A stretch of DNA of 64,000 nucleotides, taken from assembly GCA_030280995.1 (NCBI GenBank), contig JASXTE010000005.1, positions 20,416,501 through 20,480,500 of the forward strand, given 5' to 3'. Numbering within the stretch: the first letter of the stretch is position 1; the number at the start of each line of letters is the position of its first letter. The position numbers were made by a program, and so were the translations under genes. This document shows, piece by piece, positions 32,401-42,641 of this stretch. The notes under the pieces were generated by a model. The model was not told the DNA's origin, searched no databases, and saw only the letters and a program-made list of their open reading frames with translations. The stretch is from Hemileia vastatrix. Lineage: Eukaryota > Basidiomycota > Pucciniomycetes > Pucciniales > Zaghouaniaceae.

Positions 32401-33077
32401 AGATGCCCCCCGGCCATTTGATGAGCCGTACCCTCGACATCATACCCACATCCAAGTGCAACTTGATGTGGTTACACAATTTTGAGAAATTGAAAAGAAA
32501 AGAAAATAAATGAAAGTTTTTTGAAGATAATTTTTATAATGATGATCACTGGGTGGGCTCCCTCCAATTTATAAAAATGATTAGAGACCACCAGTGAGCA
32601 TCACCTTTACAATAATTCATAATATATATTAAAGAAAAGGAATCACAATCTAACATAAAAAAAATCAAAAACAAAATAAAATAAAAGAATCTTGAATCCA
32701 GCGTTGAGAGCGGTGTCTCTTGATTCGTTCCAGTTTATAGTCTTAGTGGACTTCCTAAAATTAAAAGACAAAGCCAGGATTCAACTAGAAACAGGGAAAA
32801 TTTTGGAAACGAACATTATGGGGTAATTGTGTATAGAGCAGCCAGCCCATCAATTACCCCCACACTTTCCAATATTAAATTAAGAAGGTTCCCCTGTGAA
32901 CACTTCTTCCAATAAATTTTAAAATTTTTCCAACACTCTCTTCACCCATATTTTAAGAATTTTTAATTTTGAAAATTTTCAATGAAGGTTTTCTTGCATT
33001 TTGTTATGTTTCATCACAGTTTCGTCGCCCATATGCAGTGTAATGATAGTAAAGTATTTTTGATAAAAATAATAAGA

Positions 33078-33241
33078 TAGTTTATACTCTTTGCGGAGGA
33101 ATCCATAAAATTTCGTAGATATCATAGTTTATCCTAATTTCGGAGGTATAAATTTAATAAAAGTCATTAAAATTGTAGTTTATCCTCATTTCGGAGTTGA
33201 TAAAATTTAAGAAATTTCATAGTTTATCCTCATTGCGGAGG
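33078..33241. repeat. Four hairpin-motif copies around the pol stop of element B
   Basis: AGTTTATCCTCATTGCGGAG and variants at about 33078, 33125, 33176 and 33219. Here the stem reads CCTC/GAGG instead of the GGTC/GACC of the 30.4-30.9 kb cluster. The last copy overlaps the end of pol and encodes its final residues (NEDKL). Element D has the same motif at the end of its pol (~55062). Confidence 0.8.
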
Positions 33242-36200
33242 AAGACTTCGGCACTCCTGGTGCCTCTAGGATAGAACCGTTTCACTTGATCGGCCGCTAC
33301 CCTCTTCTTCAATACTACTCCATCCAACTCTTCTAGCACATATGAACCGCCGGAAACTTGCTCCTTGATTTTATACGGTCCATTCCACATATCTGCAAAC
33401 ATTTTTCCCCACTGACTTTCCAAACTCCTATTATACACCAGGACCATATCTCCTGGGTTCAAAGGTTTCCTTAATCGATGTGCCAACCGCTCATCCCAAT
33501 ATCTAACTGATTGATTTCAGATCTTCATCATCCGCGAATATGCCTTTTCTAAATATTCTTCTTTCTTTTCTAGCTGCATCATTCTTGCACACAATAATTC
33601 TTCAGTAGTTTTGACCGTGTCCCAGTCAACTCCAAGATATGATTCAGCTTCTAAATCAACCGGTAAAACTGCTTTCTGTCCAAAAACAAGTTCATAAGGT
33701 GAAAATCCGGTTGTCCTTTTGGCAGTGATTTGATCAACAAATAAAACTAAAGGTAAATAGTGCCTCCATTTTTCGGCACTTGTCCCACACATTTTAACTA
33801 AAGCATCCTTGATAACTTGATGCCCTCTTTCAACCATGCCTTCAGCTTCAGGATAATATGGGGTTGCTACCCTAACCTTTGATCCAACTTTCAATACGGC
33901 CTCTTTAAACTCTGTCCCAAATTCAGGACCTCCATCTACCGTTACCAACTTCATCACCCCATACCTATATACCCAATTATTCAAAAAAAATTCTGCCACC
34001 TTTTTGGCAGTTAAATTAATAAGAGGCGCTGCCTCTACCCAACCAGATAAATCATCTCTGGCCACAATTAAATATTTATACCGTCCCTCTTTTATATGAA
34101 CGGCATCTAAACTAACTCTTCCAAAGAGCGTATATTCACCGGTCGCGCGTCCAGGTTCTTTTGGCCTTAAATAACTTCGTCTTTGACATTCTTCGCATCA
34201 CTGAACCCACTGTTTAACAGCCATCTTCATGCCAGGCCACCAAAATTGATCAGAAATTCTTCTAAATGTTTCTCCAACGCCTCTATGCCTGAGATCTTCA
34301 TGCAGTGATTTAAAAACTAATTCTTGCCCCTTCTCTTGAGTTATAACTACTTGAGGATTTGGATACCTTATCCTCATTAAACGTCGACCAGATAGGTAAA
34401 ACGTAGATGACTTCCTATTGATAGCCACCCATTCATCGTCTTCACAATCTTCTGGCCTCTCTAAAGTCAACAAATATTTGACTAACAAAAAATAAAAACC
34501 AGTCTGACCCCAGACTTCATCTTGAAAATCGATTAATATAACATCAATAGGGACTTCTCTATCACCAATATCACCTGCACATGAATGAGCCAATAATCAT
34601 TGACCCCTAAATAAATTTTTAATCGATCTATGTCGACGTTTTTCTTCTGAACCTTTGGATCCTTCGAAAACCGTATTCAAAAATACCTCTTTCTCTTTAT
34701 CCACCTTTTTATTTAAATTCTCTAATTTTCCAACATATACACCATTCCTTAATTTACTACTATCCCACACTACCAATCCATCTTCCTCTACATACACCAC
34801 ATCTTCTTCTACCCCCTCTCTGCCGAATTTATCTACACCTTTCTCAACACCTTTTTTAACATAAAAACTATTTTCCAGTTTATCCTCTTGGTGGAGGTCA
34901 TCATCATCATAATCTAAACACAATAGTCCTGCCAGTTTAACCTCATGGGGGAGGTATGGAAAGTCTTCAGCTCCTTTAGTGCTGGCTTTGATAATAGGTA
35001 TATCTTCATCGAACTCTTCTGAGTCTGAATCTTCTTCAGTGGGTGGTCTCCTTGATAAACCATCTGGCATAGTAAAAGTCTTGCCAGGCTTATGAACTAA
35101 ATCAAATGAAAAATGTTGAATAAAAGCTACCCATCTCGTCATGGGTGCGTTCGGTAAACTTGGGGAATTAATCATCTGGATTAACGATTTCGCATCCACT
35201 TGCAACTCAAAATGTTGCCCCCACAAAATATGCTGAAGTTTCTTCAGTATTTTTTCCACACCACATAATTCCAATTTTGGTTGAGAATATCTTGATTCAA
35301 CCTCAGTAAATACTACAGATTCATACCTAACTGGCCTGATGTAACCAGCTTTATCCATCTGAGACAAAACCGCCCCAGCTGCCACCTGACTTGAATCAAC
35401 TGCTAAATAAATTCTACCAGCATCTTTTCCATAATCTAACTTGTGCAGGACTAAATCCTTCCCTACAACCTCCTTCAACTTCACAAACGCCTTCTCACAC
35501 TCTTCATCCCACTCCCAGTCTGCATCCTTTCTCGTTAACCGTCTCAATGGAGCTTCCAATGAAGAAAAGTCCTTGATAAACATTCTAACATATATGCAAA
35601 CGCCTAAAAACCCTCTAACTTCGGTCGTATTCTTGGGTCTTGGCCAGGACTGAATTTTGTTAACTTTCTTCTTGGACATAATCCTACCCTCTCTACATAC
35701 CACATGGCCTAATATTTCTAAGGCTGGCACACAACATGAAAATTTTGAACCTGAAATAGTTAAACCAGCCTCTTCAATTCGAAACAAGATTCTTTCTAAA
35801 GTAATTGCAAACTGCCAAATGAATTTGCGTATCCCGGGATTCTCTTCCAACACCTGGTTATCATAGTCGGTTGTTGGTCCCTTAATTCCTCCATCATCTA
35901 TAAAGATTCCAGCATATTGTGGAATTTCATCTTGAAGGATCCAAGCCATCTGAGCTTGATAAACTGCAACCGAATTTGTTGCTCCTTGAGGTAATCTTGT
36001 TAACTGTAAACTTCCAAGTGGCGTATCAAATGTAGTGAGAGGCCTTGAGTCTGGATGTAACTCTCTCTCATCATATCCACCCATAATATCTCCCAAACCA
36101 TAGCACACTCTCCCTGCAAACGCTTCAACAAACTCCTCAGCACTAGGTGGTGTCCCAGCATCCTTTATTGTAACCCTATTTAATTCCCTAAGATCATGAA

Positions 36201-37236
36201 CAATTCTAAGCTTGCCATTCGGTTTCTTGATACAAAATACAGGACTAGAATAACTTGACGTTGATTGCTCATACAGTCCAGTGCGTATCCGTTCTCTGAC
36301 AACTTCAATATAGGCTTCTTTTAATGCAGCCGGAATAGGAATCGGTTTCTGCTGCCACGGTTCATGACATACCACAGGAATCTTGTAAGGCTCCCCATAG
36401 GAATGCTTCAACACACCCCTCTCCTCTTCTACAAAAGCAATGGCCTTCTCTCGCTTGACCATCACATCCAACAACAACTTCTTCTCTTCTCCAGACAACC
36501 AACCATCAGGTCCAAAATTAACAACACCCAGTCTCTCAAAAGTGATTCTTGACGTCTCAGAAAATTCAGGCGGATTCTTTACCAAGGGACTTTCATAAGG
36601 ATCTCTTGATAACCTTGGTCTTCTCAAGGGTGGATTTAATTCGGCAGGTAGCGGTTCATTAATAGGTCGAACTTTATTTGCTACTTTCTTATATTTGGCT
36701 GCGTCCACATCTAAATAAACTTGAGGTAAAACATTTACTTTTGTATTGCCATTAAAAATTTCATCAATTGAATCTTCTTCATTGCCAGAATCGGAATAAG
36801 AAAAATTAGAAAAATATTTTATTTCATTTTTAAATTTTACCCTTTTCTCCTTTCCCTCGTCTAATTTATAAACAGATTTTCCGACACCTTTGCTTCCCTT
36901 ATCCAACAGTAAATCACCCGTAAAGAAAGTCGGCAGTTTAACCTCTTGCTGGAGGACCGGAATTGAATTTTCACAAAAATTATTTTTTTGTGTTTTAATT
37001 ATACTGAGATTTTTAATCGGATTTAGATAAGATTTTCGCAGTTTACCCTTTTGCTGGAGGTCCAAAATAGAAGGAGATACTTGCAGTTTAACCTCTTGCT
37101 GGAGGTAATCAAACATACCCTTCCAATTTTTATCCAACCTAATTTGGCCCATGTTGCCTTTTTCACCATTTTTAAATTTAATAGAAAAACAGGGTAAATC
37201 CAATAAACATATAGAAAGTCCATAACGTATTTGCAC
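33217..37236 (-). pseudogene. Element B pol: RT, RNase H, integrase (three TGA stops)
   Basis: The open part 37236-34597 (879 codons, first possible start GTG) has a variable N-terminal linker with repeated LQQEVKL-type motifs, RT with IFIDDGG (D447, D448), the connection (RGFLGVCIYVRMFIKDFS), and RNase H (YLAVDSSQVAAGAVL; LQVDAKSLIQMI). After TGA 34597-34599 the same frame gives the integrase zinc finger (HEDLRHRGVG). After TGA 34198-34200 come the second half of the finger (CEECQ) and the core (SLDAVHIKEG, TVDGGPEFG, EGMVERGHQV). After TGA 33517-33519 comes a GPY module (WNGPYKIKEQVSGG). The third TGA aligns with Arg in element D; all three fit CGA-to-TGA. Without the stops it would be a full pol of about 1340 codons. 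Confidence 0.88.
36932..37110. repeat. Three hairpin-motif copies within the gag-pol linker of element B
   Basis: CAGTTTAACCTCTTGCTGGA with a following GG, at about 36932 and 37083, and a variant at 37038; two more are inside pol at ~34875 and ~34932. On the coding strand they read LQQEVKL, LQQKGKL, LHQEDKL and LPHEVKL, so the linker protein is itself repetitive. In each, a 4-5 bp stem (CCTC/GAGG) encloses a 6-nt loop. Confidence 0.8.
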
Positions 37237-37403
37237 TCCAAAGTAATATTAACAGAAAATAATTGATAATCCACTTGAATTATCTCCAAGTGAGCTGACC
37301 TATTGCAATCCGGGATCTCATCCTGAGGAGAGATTACAACATTAGAGTGATCAGCCCCTGCTACCCCAAAAAATGAGGGCAACCATCCCTTTCCAACAAA
37401 CAT
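37023..37403 (-). other. Open segment bridging gag and pol in a third frame (element B)
   Basis: A 126-codon frame overlaps the ends of gag and pol. It includes a hydrophobic stretch (MDFLYVYWIYPVFLLNLKM), preceded by ISPQDEIPDCNRS and NITLECKY. Element D has recognisable counterparts (QDERSPACNQS, NTTIEC, FNFFYYGFFMLIL at ~58430-58260), so the segment is shared by both elements. It may be part of the polyprotein reached by -1 shifting from gag. The conserved cysteines and hydrophobic run are intriguing, but the conservation may simply reflect pol frame overlap. Confidence 0.4.
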
Positions 37404-39970
37404 AATTCACCAGAAGCCGTCCGTTTTATATACCGCTTCTTGGTGCAAACACAACACTGGCACAGAGTAGTAATCCCTGGCCGTGTTTCCCAACCTTCAT
37501 CTCCAGCAGGTGCTAACCGCATATGTAACCTCCGCATATCTTCACCAGTGATCTCCAAACTAATCCCCATGCCAGCTTGATACCCTATCCTGGCCTCAAA
37601 ATCCATCAAAAAAGGACCACCAAGAACAGTTTTGACTGCTCCTCTGGCCACATAAAAGTGAACCTTACCAACAGATCCACCAATGCCTAACCTGACATGC
37701 TCAGCAGTACCCATCAGCTCTGTTGCATGCCCTCCAATACCTCTGAGGTTTCCCCCAGTTCCACTTTTAATTGGCAAGCCTATACTTGTCGCTTGCTCCA
37801 ATGAAATTAAATTAATTTGAGACCCTGAGTCGACGAAAGCCTTTACTTCTTTACCATTAAGAGTTACCACCAGGTAACCCAGGGGAGCGGAAAAATGTGT
37901 ATCTACATCTTCCCCAAACTTTTCAGCATTTTCACAAATATATTCCACCTCTCCAGTGGAAACTCGACGCCTCGTCAAATGCTTCTTTTGCTTTTCAGCA
38001 AGCGCCGGAATAATCGTAAATAACTCCCCCAAAGATAAGGGAATCTGCAGTTGATTCACCCTATTCAAAACTGCGTCCATCGCATTAGCTTGACCAGAAA
38101 CTACTGGCCGCTCATACTGGACCTTTGATTTAACAACCTTGGCCCTGGGTACCTCTTGAGGTCCAACCGAGCCATCTTCACCCCCCATTATAACATCTTC
38201 ACTTTCTATAACCCTAACTCCGTCACCAGCTTCTTGCACTAATCCTGATCCATCGCTAGTCTTTCTTACTCCCTCCATTGGGATGGGACCGCTAAAACTT
38301 GGTCTGGGTAGAGACGCCAACGGTACGTCCTCCTCAGAATCCGAATCATCATCTGGCATAGGCTCACCATTTAAATCAAACTTGCCATAACTAGGGGGCC
38401 CCATATCAGCAATCCCCTTCTGCATTTTATATAATTCGTCCTTAGAGTAAGGGTTCAATTTGTTGGAGGCAGTTTGAGCACTAGAATTCTTGTCCTTAGA
38501 GTAAGGGTTCACTTTGTTATTGGCCTTGCCAGGATTAGCCCTCAATTGGCTCTGAATGCTACTTTTCGCCTTAGTAGCAGCTGCTCTTCTAGCAGCATTA
38601 ACATCGTATTCGCCAGCCATACAGCTACCCTCCACCTGGGCAACCGTCGCCAGCTCTAAACCACCAAAAGAAGTAGAAAATGTGGCTTTACTGACCTCTT
38701 TCTCTTTACCTTTGTCAGCTTTTCCACCATTACCGTTACCTTTTTTTCCACCCTTGGTATTAACATCTTCATCCGTCGCCTCTTCAAATCTGGCTCTTCT
38801 TTCAGCCGTTAAACTTCTTCTGACCAAATCAGAAGGAGACTGTCCATCACTGGGCTTGATGAATGAACCATCAGGAAATTTATAAAATTTACCATCAAAT
38901 AAAACTTGCCCAGCATCCATATCCTTATCAAGAGCAAAACAAACTGTTGCTCTATGACCCCTCCTATTACAATAGGAGCACACCTTTGGCTCATCGTAGC
39001 CACCTCTATATCCATTACCACCATTCCCACCATTTCTCCCATTGCCTGGGAAGCGGTTACTGTTGTTATTGCCATTATAATTTCGACGTTCATACCCTCT
39101 GGACTGATAAGAAGTCAACGTCGACGAAGAAGCGATTGGGGCCTTGTTGGCCTTCTGGGTTTCTTGAACAAATATTTTTAATTGTTTCGTTAAATCGGCC
39201 AAGTGATCGACCATCTTATTATCTACATTACCCTTAACTTTAGCAGCAGGTAATCCTATTTGAGCCTTCTTGGCCTCCTGGGCTTTGACCATAATATCGT
39301 TGTTTTCGGCCAAAACTTCGCTAACCTTGCTAACATATTGAGTGCATGACTCTTGATATTTGTCCAACGCCAATAACTTGAGATGGGCCTGAATGTTCTC
39401 TATGATAACCTCCAGAGCCGGCAGTTTCTGCTCACCATTAGGCAGTTCCTTCATCAAATCTTTTCTTGAAAGATCCTTCAAGACGTCCATACAAATATCC
39501 CTGCTACATGCTGTCCAAAACAAATCTTTTGCTTGGTTCTCATGCACTAACTCGTCCACCAGTATGAGATATTCCACCACTTCATCAAACTGAACACAGA
39601 GCTTTTTGAAGTCAGCCATAGAAGAAACACCACCTTTTGCTTGCCAGTCTCCAACAATTTTATTGAGGTCCATCATAGTAAACCTAACACCCCATCTATC
39701 AACCATAGCTTTAGAAAGCTTAACCCAATCCTTGTCTTTGAATGCCTGCATAGCAATAACCTCTTTTTCCACCTCCCTATCAGCAATAAAAAACCTAACT
39801 TGCTTCACCATATCCACATGGGAAGCACCATCAACAGCAGCAGCAGCTTCATACCTGCTAATGAACCATTTAACCTCCTCCCCATCAAACTTTGGGCCAT
39901 CCCAAGAAACAATTCTAACTGAGGGAGTAAGAGGGTTAGAAGATCCAGAAGCAACAGCAGAAGAAGACAT
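37361..39970 (-). CDS. Element B gag with protease, 869 aa
   Basis: Intact frame from ATG 39970. The N-terminal capsid-like region is helical (VSWDGPKFDGEEVKWFISRY; VRFFIADREVEKEV). A Gly/Asn-rich linker leads to a zinc knuckle CSYCNRRGHRATVC (331-344, CX2CX4HX4C). A Lys/Gly-rich middle with two copies of NPYSKD and an acidic Ser/Pro region follow, then a C-terminal aspartic protease (VKAFVDSGSQINLISLEQA, D714). Placing protease at the gag end rather than in pol suggests translation through frame shifts. T TTT TTG lies just before the stop at 37361-37363. Homologous decayed copies are at 49072-49930 and 59916-61898. Confidence 0.88.
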   Translation of the reverse strand: MSSSAVASGSSNPLTPSVRIVSWDGPKFDGEEVKWFISRYEAAAAVDGASHVDMVKQVRFFIADREVEKEVIAMQAFKDKDWVKLSKAMVDRWGVRFTMMDLNKIVGDWQAKGGVSSMADFKKLCVQFDEVVEYLILVDELVHENQAKDLFWTACSRDICMDVLKDLSRKDLMKELPNGEQKLPALEVIIENIQAHLKLLALDKYQESCTQYVSKVSEVLAENNDIMVKAQEAKKAQIGLPAAKVKGNVDNKMVDHLADLTKQLKIFVQETQKANKAPIASSSTLTSYQSRGYERRNYNGNNNSNRFPGNGRNGGNGGNGYRGGYDEPKVCSYCNRRGHRATVCFALDKDMDAGQVLFDGKFYKFPDGSFIKPSDGQSPSDLVRRSLTAERRARFEEATDEDVNTKGGKKGNGNGGKADKGKEKEVSKATFSTSFGGLELATVAQVEGSCMAGEYDVNAARRAAATKAKSSIQSQLRANPGKANNKVNPYSKDKNSSAQTASNKLNPYSKDELYKMQKGIADMGPPSYGKFDLNGEPMPDDDSDSEEDVPLASLPRPSFSGPIPMEGVRKTSDGSGLVQEAGDGVRVIESEDVIMGGEDGSVGPQEVPRAKVVKSKVQYERPVVSGQANAMDAVLNRVNQLQIPLSLGELFTIIPALAEKQKKHLTRRRVSTGEVEYICENAEKFGEDVDTHFSAPLGYLVVTLNGKEVKAFVDSGSQINLISLEQATSIGLPIKSGTGGNLRGIGGHATELMGTAEHVRLGIGGSVGKVHFYVARGAVKTVLGGPFLMDFEARIGYQAGMGISLEITGEDMRRLHMRLAPAGDEGWETRPGITTLCQCCVCTKKRYIKRTASGELCLLERDGCPHFLG

Positions 39971-40122
39971 CCCAATAAGTAATGAAAAGCGTTAACAATC
40001 GATTATATAACAAGCCTCTTGCAGGCCAATAACAAAAATCCAATTAGAGTTCCAGAAAATAAGCCTCTTGCAGGCTAAGAACGTTCTTGATCCAAGTAAG
40101 TCTTTAAAGAAAGCTAGAGAAA

Positions 40123-40144
40123 TCGAACCCCATGTTGGGCGCCA
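40123..40144 (-). promoter_or_regulatory. tRNA primer-binding site of element B
   Basis: On the element strand TGGCGCCCAACATGGGGTTC and two further bases start two nucleotides after the 5' LTR. The plus strand reads like the last 22 nt of a tRNA (part of a TTCGAAC-type T-loop, CCCCA, acceptor strand, CCA end). The tRNA species is not identified. Confidence 0.7.
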
Positions 40145-40146
40145 AC

Positions 40147-41266
40147 TATGGTAAGGTAAACTCTTACAGTCGCCTTGCTGTAAGCAGAATCCGGAGGAGA
40201 TATATGGATTTAGCTGAAAACCCCATCCTTCCAATAAAAAATAACAAAATGGGAATTCTAAATCACTAAGCTAACCAGTCTACTTGGATCTGATTTTTAA
40301 AAAATAATGAAACTCTAAAATATTTAACGCTTATTGAGATTTAAAGAAAGTGGCTGTTGATAAAAGAAATACTGATAACAACAATTAAGGTGTACCAGTG
40401 AAAGATCTGAAAAGATTGACTTTTATGTTTTTATAATAATTTGAATTTTTATGAGACAGCAATAATCAAGTCCCAACGATGAAGACCTTTCTAAAGATAC
40501 CCTGTATGAAGTGTGATTTTAATTGTTGAGTAGTATTTCTAAAATGTTAAATAAAAAAAAAATATAAAGTTATAAGGGTATTACAAATTTATTTAATTTG
40601 TTGAGTAATAAAAAAAATGAGACCGTGGTGGTCAATGATTAAGCTGTATGATGTGTCCCCCGCTCTCAATTTCGAGTTTGAGAAGCGCTTAAGTATTCCT
40701 AGTCACGTGCCTAAGTTTTCCCCTCCGGAGCTCTTCCAGAGTCAATCCGGAGCCCGTACGGAGTCAGAGCGGAGTCCGTACGGAGTCCGTCCGGACTTCC
40801 GGACTCAATTTAGAACCTTAAAACCATAATAAAAAATCTAGAAAAATTACACATAATAGAGCTACTTCCCCTTTACATACCAAACTAATTTTCGTAGTCT
40901 GCGCAGCTCTAATTACCCCGTGAAAATTCATCAAAGTTAAGTAATTTTTTAAAACGTAAATATTTCTATAAAACTTTAAAATTCATTTAAAAATATAAAA
41001 AAAATAGTAAAAATTCTGGGAAAATTTCCCAAGGTTCTTGAGTGACTTGACTTGATACTCATAAATTTTTCAGACCGTAAAAATAAGTTTTCTCCGTAAA
41101 ATAAATTGTATTTGTGTAGGCATTTGCTCGTGACCAATTTCTTCATATTTTAAACTCCAATAAATTAAATAAAACCCTTTTTATAAAAAATAATAACGCC
41201 AATCTTGCACGCCGTAATAACTCCATTTACATATTTAGGTGCTGTACTAAACTTTAGGCTACCACA
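40147..41266 (-). repeat. 5' LTR of element B
   Basis: 1120 bp, homologous to 27832-29016. The CGG/CCG array is short here (two CCGTACGG cores, 40745-40800). Transitions make up most of the differences from the other LTR. CCGG follows. Confidence 0.93.
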
Positions 41267-41270
41267 CCGG

Positions 41271-41787
41271 CTAGGAATGAAGAAGCGTAAACAACCTTTG
41301 ATCGGTCGTTATTGAAGGTTTGAGGGTCATTATGGAACAGGAGCTTGCAGGTTTGCAAGAAGGGTCGCAATCTGTCTGGATGTTCTCCATCAAATTTATC
41401 AGGAGACTTCATAAAAGGAGTTTTGAATTTAGATCCTTCTGAAGACGTTGAATTTGAAAGGGTCTTCATGAAAAGTCTCATGAAACCTTCCAGAGAATTA
41501 GATGGTCCAGGTTCTGAAGGTTGACCAGAAGGGTGATTAGCAGGGGCGGATGGTGCCTCGTGCATTGTATCCTCTCCTTCTTCATCATCACTAGAATCAT
41601 CAAAATCTTGTGGGATGTCTTCTACAGATCGGACTGAATGTTGCCGTTCCCTAAGGTTGAGAGGCTCCAAGGAGTGAGTGCGGGAAACAGGCTGAGTGGC
41701 TGTTGGCCTGCCTCTAAAGCGAGCTCTAGTAGTAGCGCCCGTAGTAGGAGTGCGTTGAACAGGTGCCCTTTTAAGAATTTAGAGGAA
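41271..41787 (-). pseudogene. Element C gag, 5' segment
   Basis: Gag N-terminus: an Arg/Thr-rich start (RTPTTGATTRARFRGRP), acidic and Pro/Ser-rich linkers (DIPQDFDDSSDDEEGED), and the start of the capsid (KSPDKFDGEHPDRLRPFLQT; SSFLAG). It is cut at 41270 by element B and continues at 27831. No ATG is visible at the expected start; an in-frame TAA lies just upstream. Confidence 0.8.
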
Positions 41788-41831
41788 ACACCTGAATAGG
41801 GACGTAGTAGTGCAAAGAATGAGAACTACGG

Positions 41832-41846
41832 AGAATTAAATTATAA
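41832..41846 (-). promoter_or_regulatory. Self-priming primer-binding site of element C
   Basis: On the element strand TTATAATTTAATTCT begins directly after the 5' LTR. It is an exact 15-nt complement of the sequence at 42158-42172 inside the LTR (14 of 15 in the other LTR), instead of a tRNA-type TGG site. This is the arrangement described for Tf1/sushi elements, whose RNA 5' end folds back to prime. Confidence 0.7.
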
Positions 41847-42157
41847 TGTCCCCGGACGACCTACGCACAAGGTCAAGGATGTTCCTGTGAGTGAGATCAG
41901 GAGTTTAGAGACTTCTTCGAAGTACAGAGGAATGATTCCAGGAAGTGATTCGAAGATGACTCGAAGAAAGAGCTACTGCTTCGAGTTATGTTTGAGAAGG
42001 ATTAAGGTAATATTAAAGATTCTTAAGATCTCACAAAGGGTTGGAAACTAAACAATCAAAGATTTAGGATTTAGAAATGATTATTGAGAAAATAAAGAAA
42101 GATACAATAATAATTATTTAACTAAAGGTTTTTACCACTATTAACTATAAATACATT

Positions 42158-42172
42158 TTATAATTTAATTCT
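42158..42172 (-). promoter_or_regulatory. Predicted 5' end of the C transcript (self-primer)
   Basis: AGAATTAAATTATAA on the element strand, complementary to the primer-binding site. It starts 36 nt after the first T of the TATA box, the right distance for a transcript start, so the RNA 5' end would be able to pair with the site next to the LTR. Confidence 0.65.
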
Positions 42173-42200
42173 AAGGAATATCAAACCAAAAACCCAACCC

Positions 42201-42208
42201 CTTTTATA
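42201..42208 (-). promoter_or_regulatory. TATA box of the C 5' LTR
   Basis: TATAAAAG on the element strand, within GGATATAAAAGGGG; conserved in the 3' LTR (near 12165). Confidence 0.6.
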
Positions 42209-42641
42209 TCCTTTACTCCTCCTCGCATTGACCTCATATCCATCCACTATTCCGCACACCACAGACCATTAAAAATACATCCATTACACCTGGACCCTCC
42301 TCACTAACATCCGTTAACCCTTTAATCCTCCACTAACCATTCCGTCCATGCTCACTACCCCTAAATAACCCACAGACATTTCATAAATCTTTTAATATAC
42401 TATTATATTAACTATTGAGCTGTGCGTCGCTTATTGAGAAAAAGACTAAGACACACTATTGAGAGATTAACTAATTTAGATTTAGAGTTTAGGCTAGTGC
42501 GGTTGAATAGTGAGTACACAAAGGAAAGTCGCAGTTGCTATGGAGAATTGCTTTCTGCGCTTTGAGTATGGATTTGAGCCTCTTATTATTGATTTAATGA
42601 GCTACTTTTGCCTCAAGTGTCACGTGGAGCATGACAAGCTG

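Larger units (their letters stand above)
27832..41266 (-). mobile_element. Element B: large Gypsy retrotransposon with two antisense C6-cluster genes
   Basis: 13,435 bp, with LTRs 27832-29016 (3') and 40147-41266 (5') and a 4-bp TSD CCGG (27828-27831 and 41267-41270), inserted in gag of element C. Minus strand: PBS 40123-40144, gag with protease 37361-39970, pol 37236-33217 with three TGA stops, PPT at 29017-29027. Plus strand (antisense), between pol and the 3' LTR: two intact two-exon genes. LTRs differ at roughly 17-20 places, mostly transitions, plus repeat copy number. The LTR ends are TGTGGTA and TTACCATA on the element strand, so the last dinucleotide is TA rather than CA. Confidence 0.92.
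11799..42636 (-). mobile_element. Element C: chromovirus (Tf1/sushi type) inserted in A2, interrupted by A1 and B
   Basis: LTRs at 11799-12600 (3') and 41847-42636 (5') with a perfect 5-bp TSD AGCTG (11794-11798 and 42637-42641). Gag-pol runs on the minus strand: gag 41271-41787 continuing at 27437-27831, then protease, RT, RNase H, integrase and chromodomain down to 23497. An antisense gene lies between pol and the 3' LTR. A1 and B account for about 22 kb of the span. The coding sequence has many stops, mainly TGA for arginine. The primer site shows the self-priming arrangement known from Tf1/sushi elements. Confidence 0.9.
41847..42636 (-). repeat. 5' LTR of element C
   Basis: 790 bp, TGTCCCCGG..AGCATGACA on the plus strand, homologous to 11799-12600. 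It contains a TATA box (42201-42208) and the self-priming sequence. AGCTG follows. Confidence 0.9.

Noticed and set aside
38474..39995. Plus-strand open frames opposite B gag (and 34655-36552 opposite pol)
   Set aside because: Shadows of the conserved minus-strand gag and pol; no conservation of their own.
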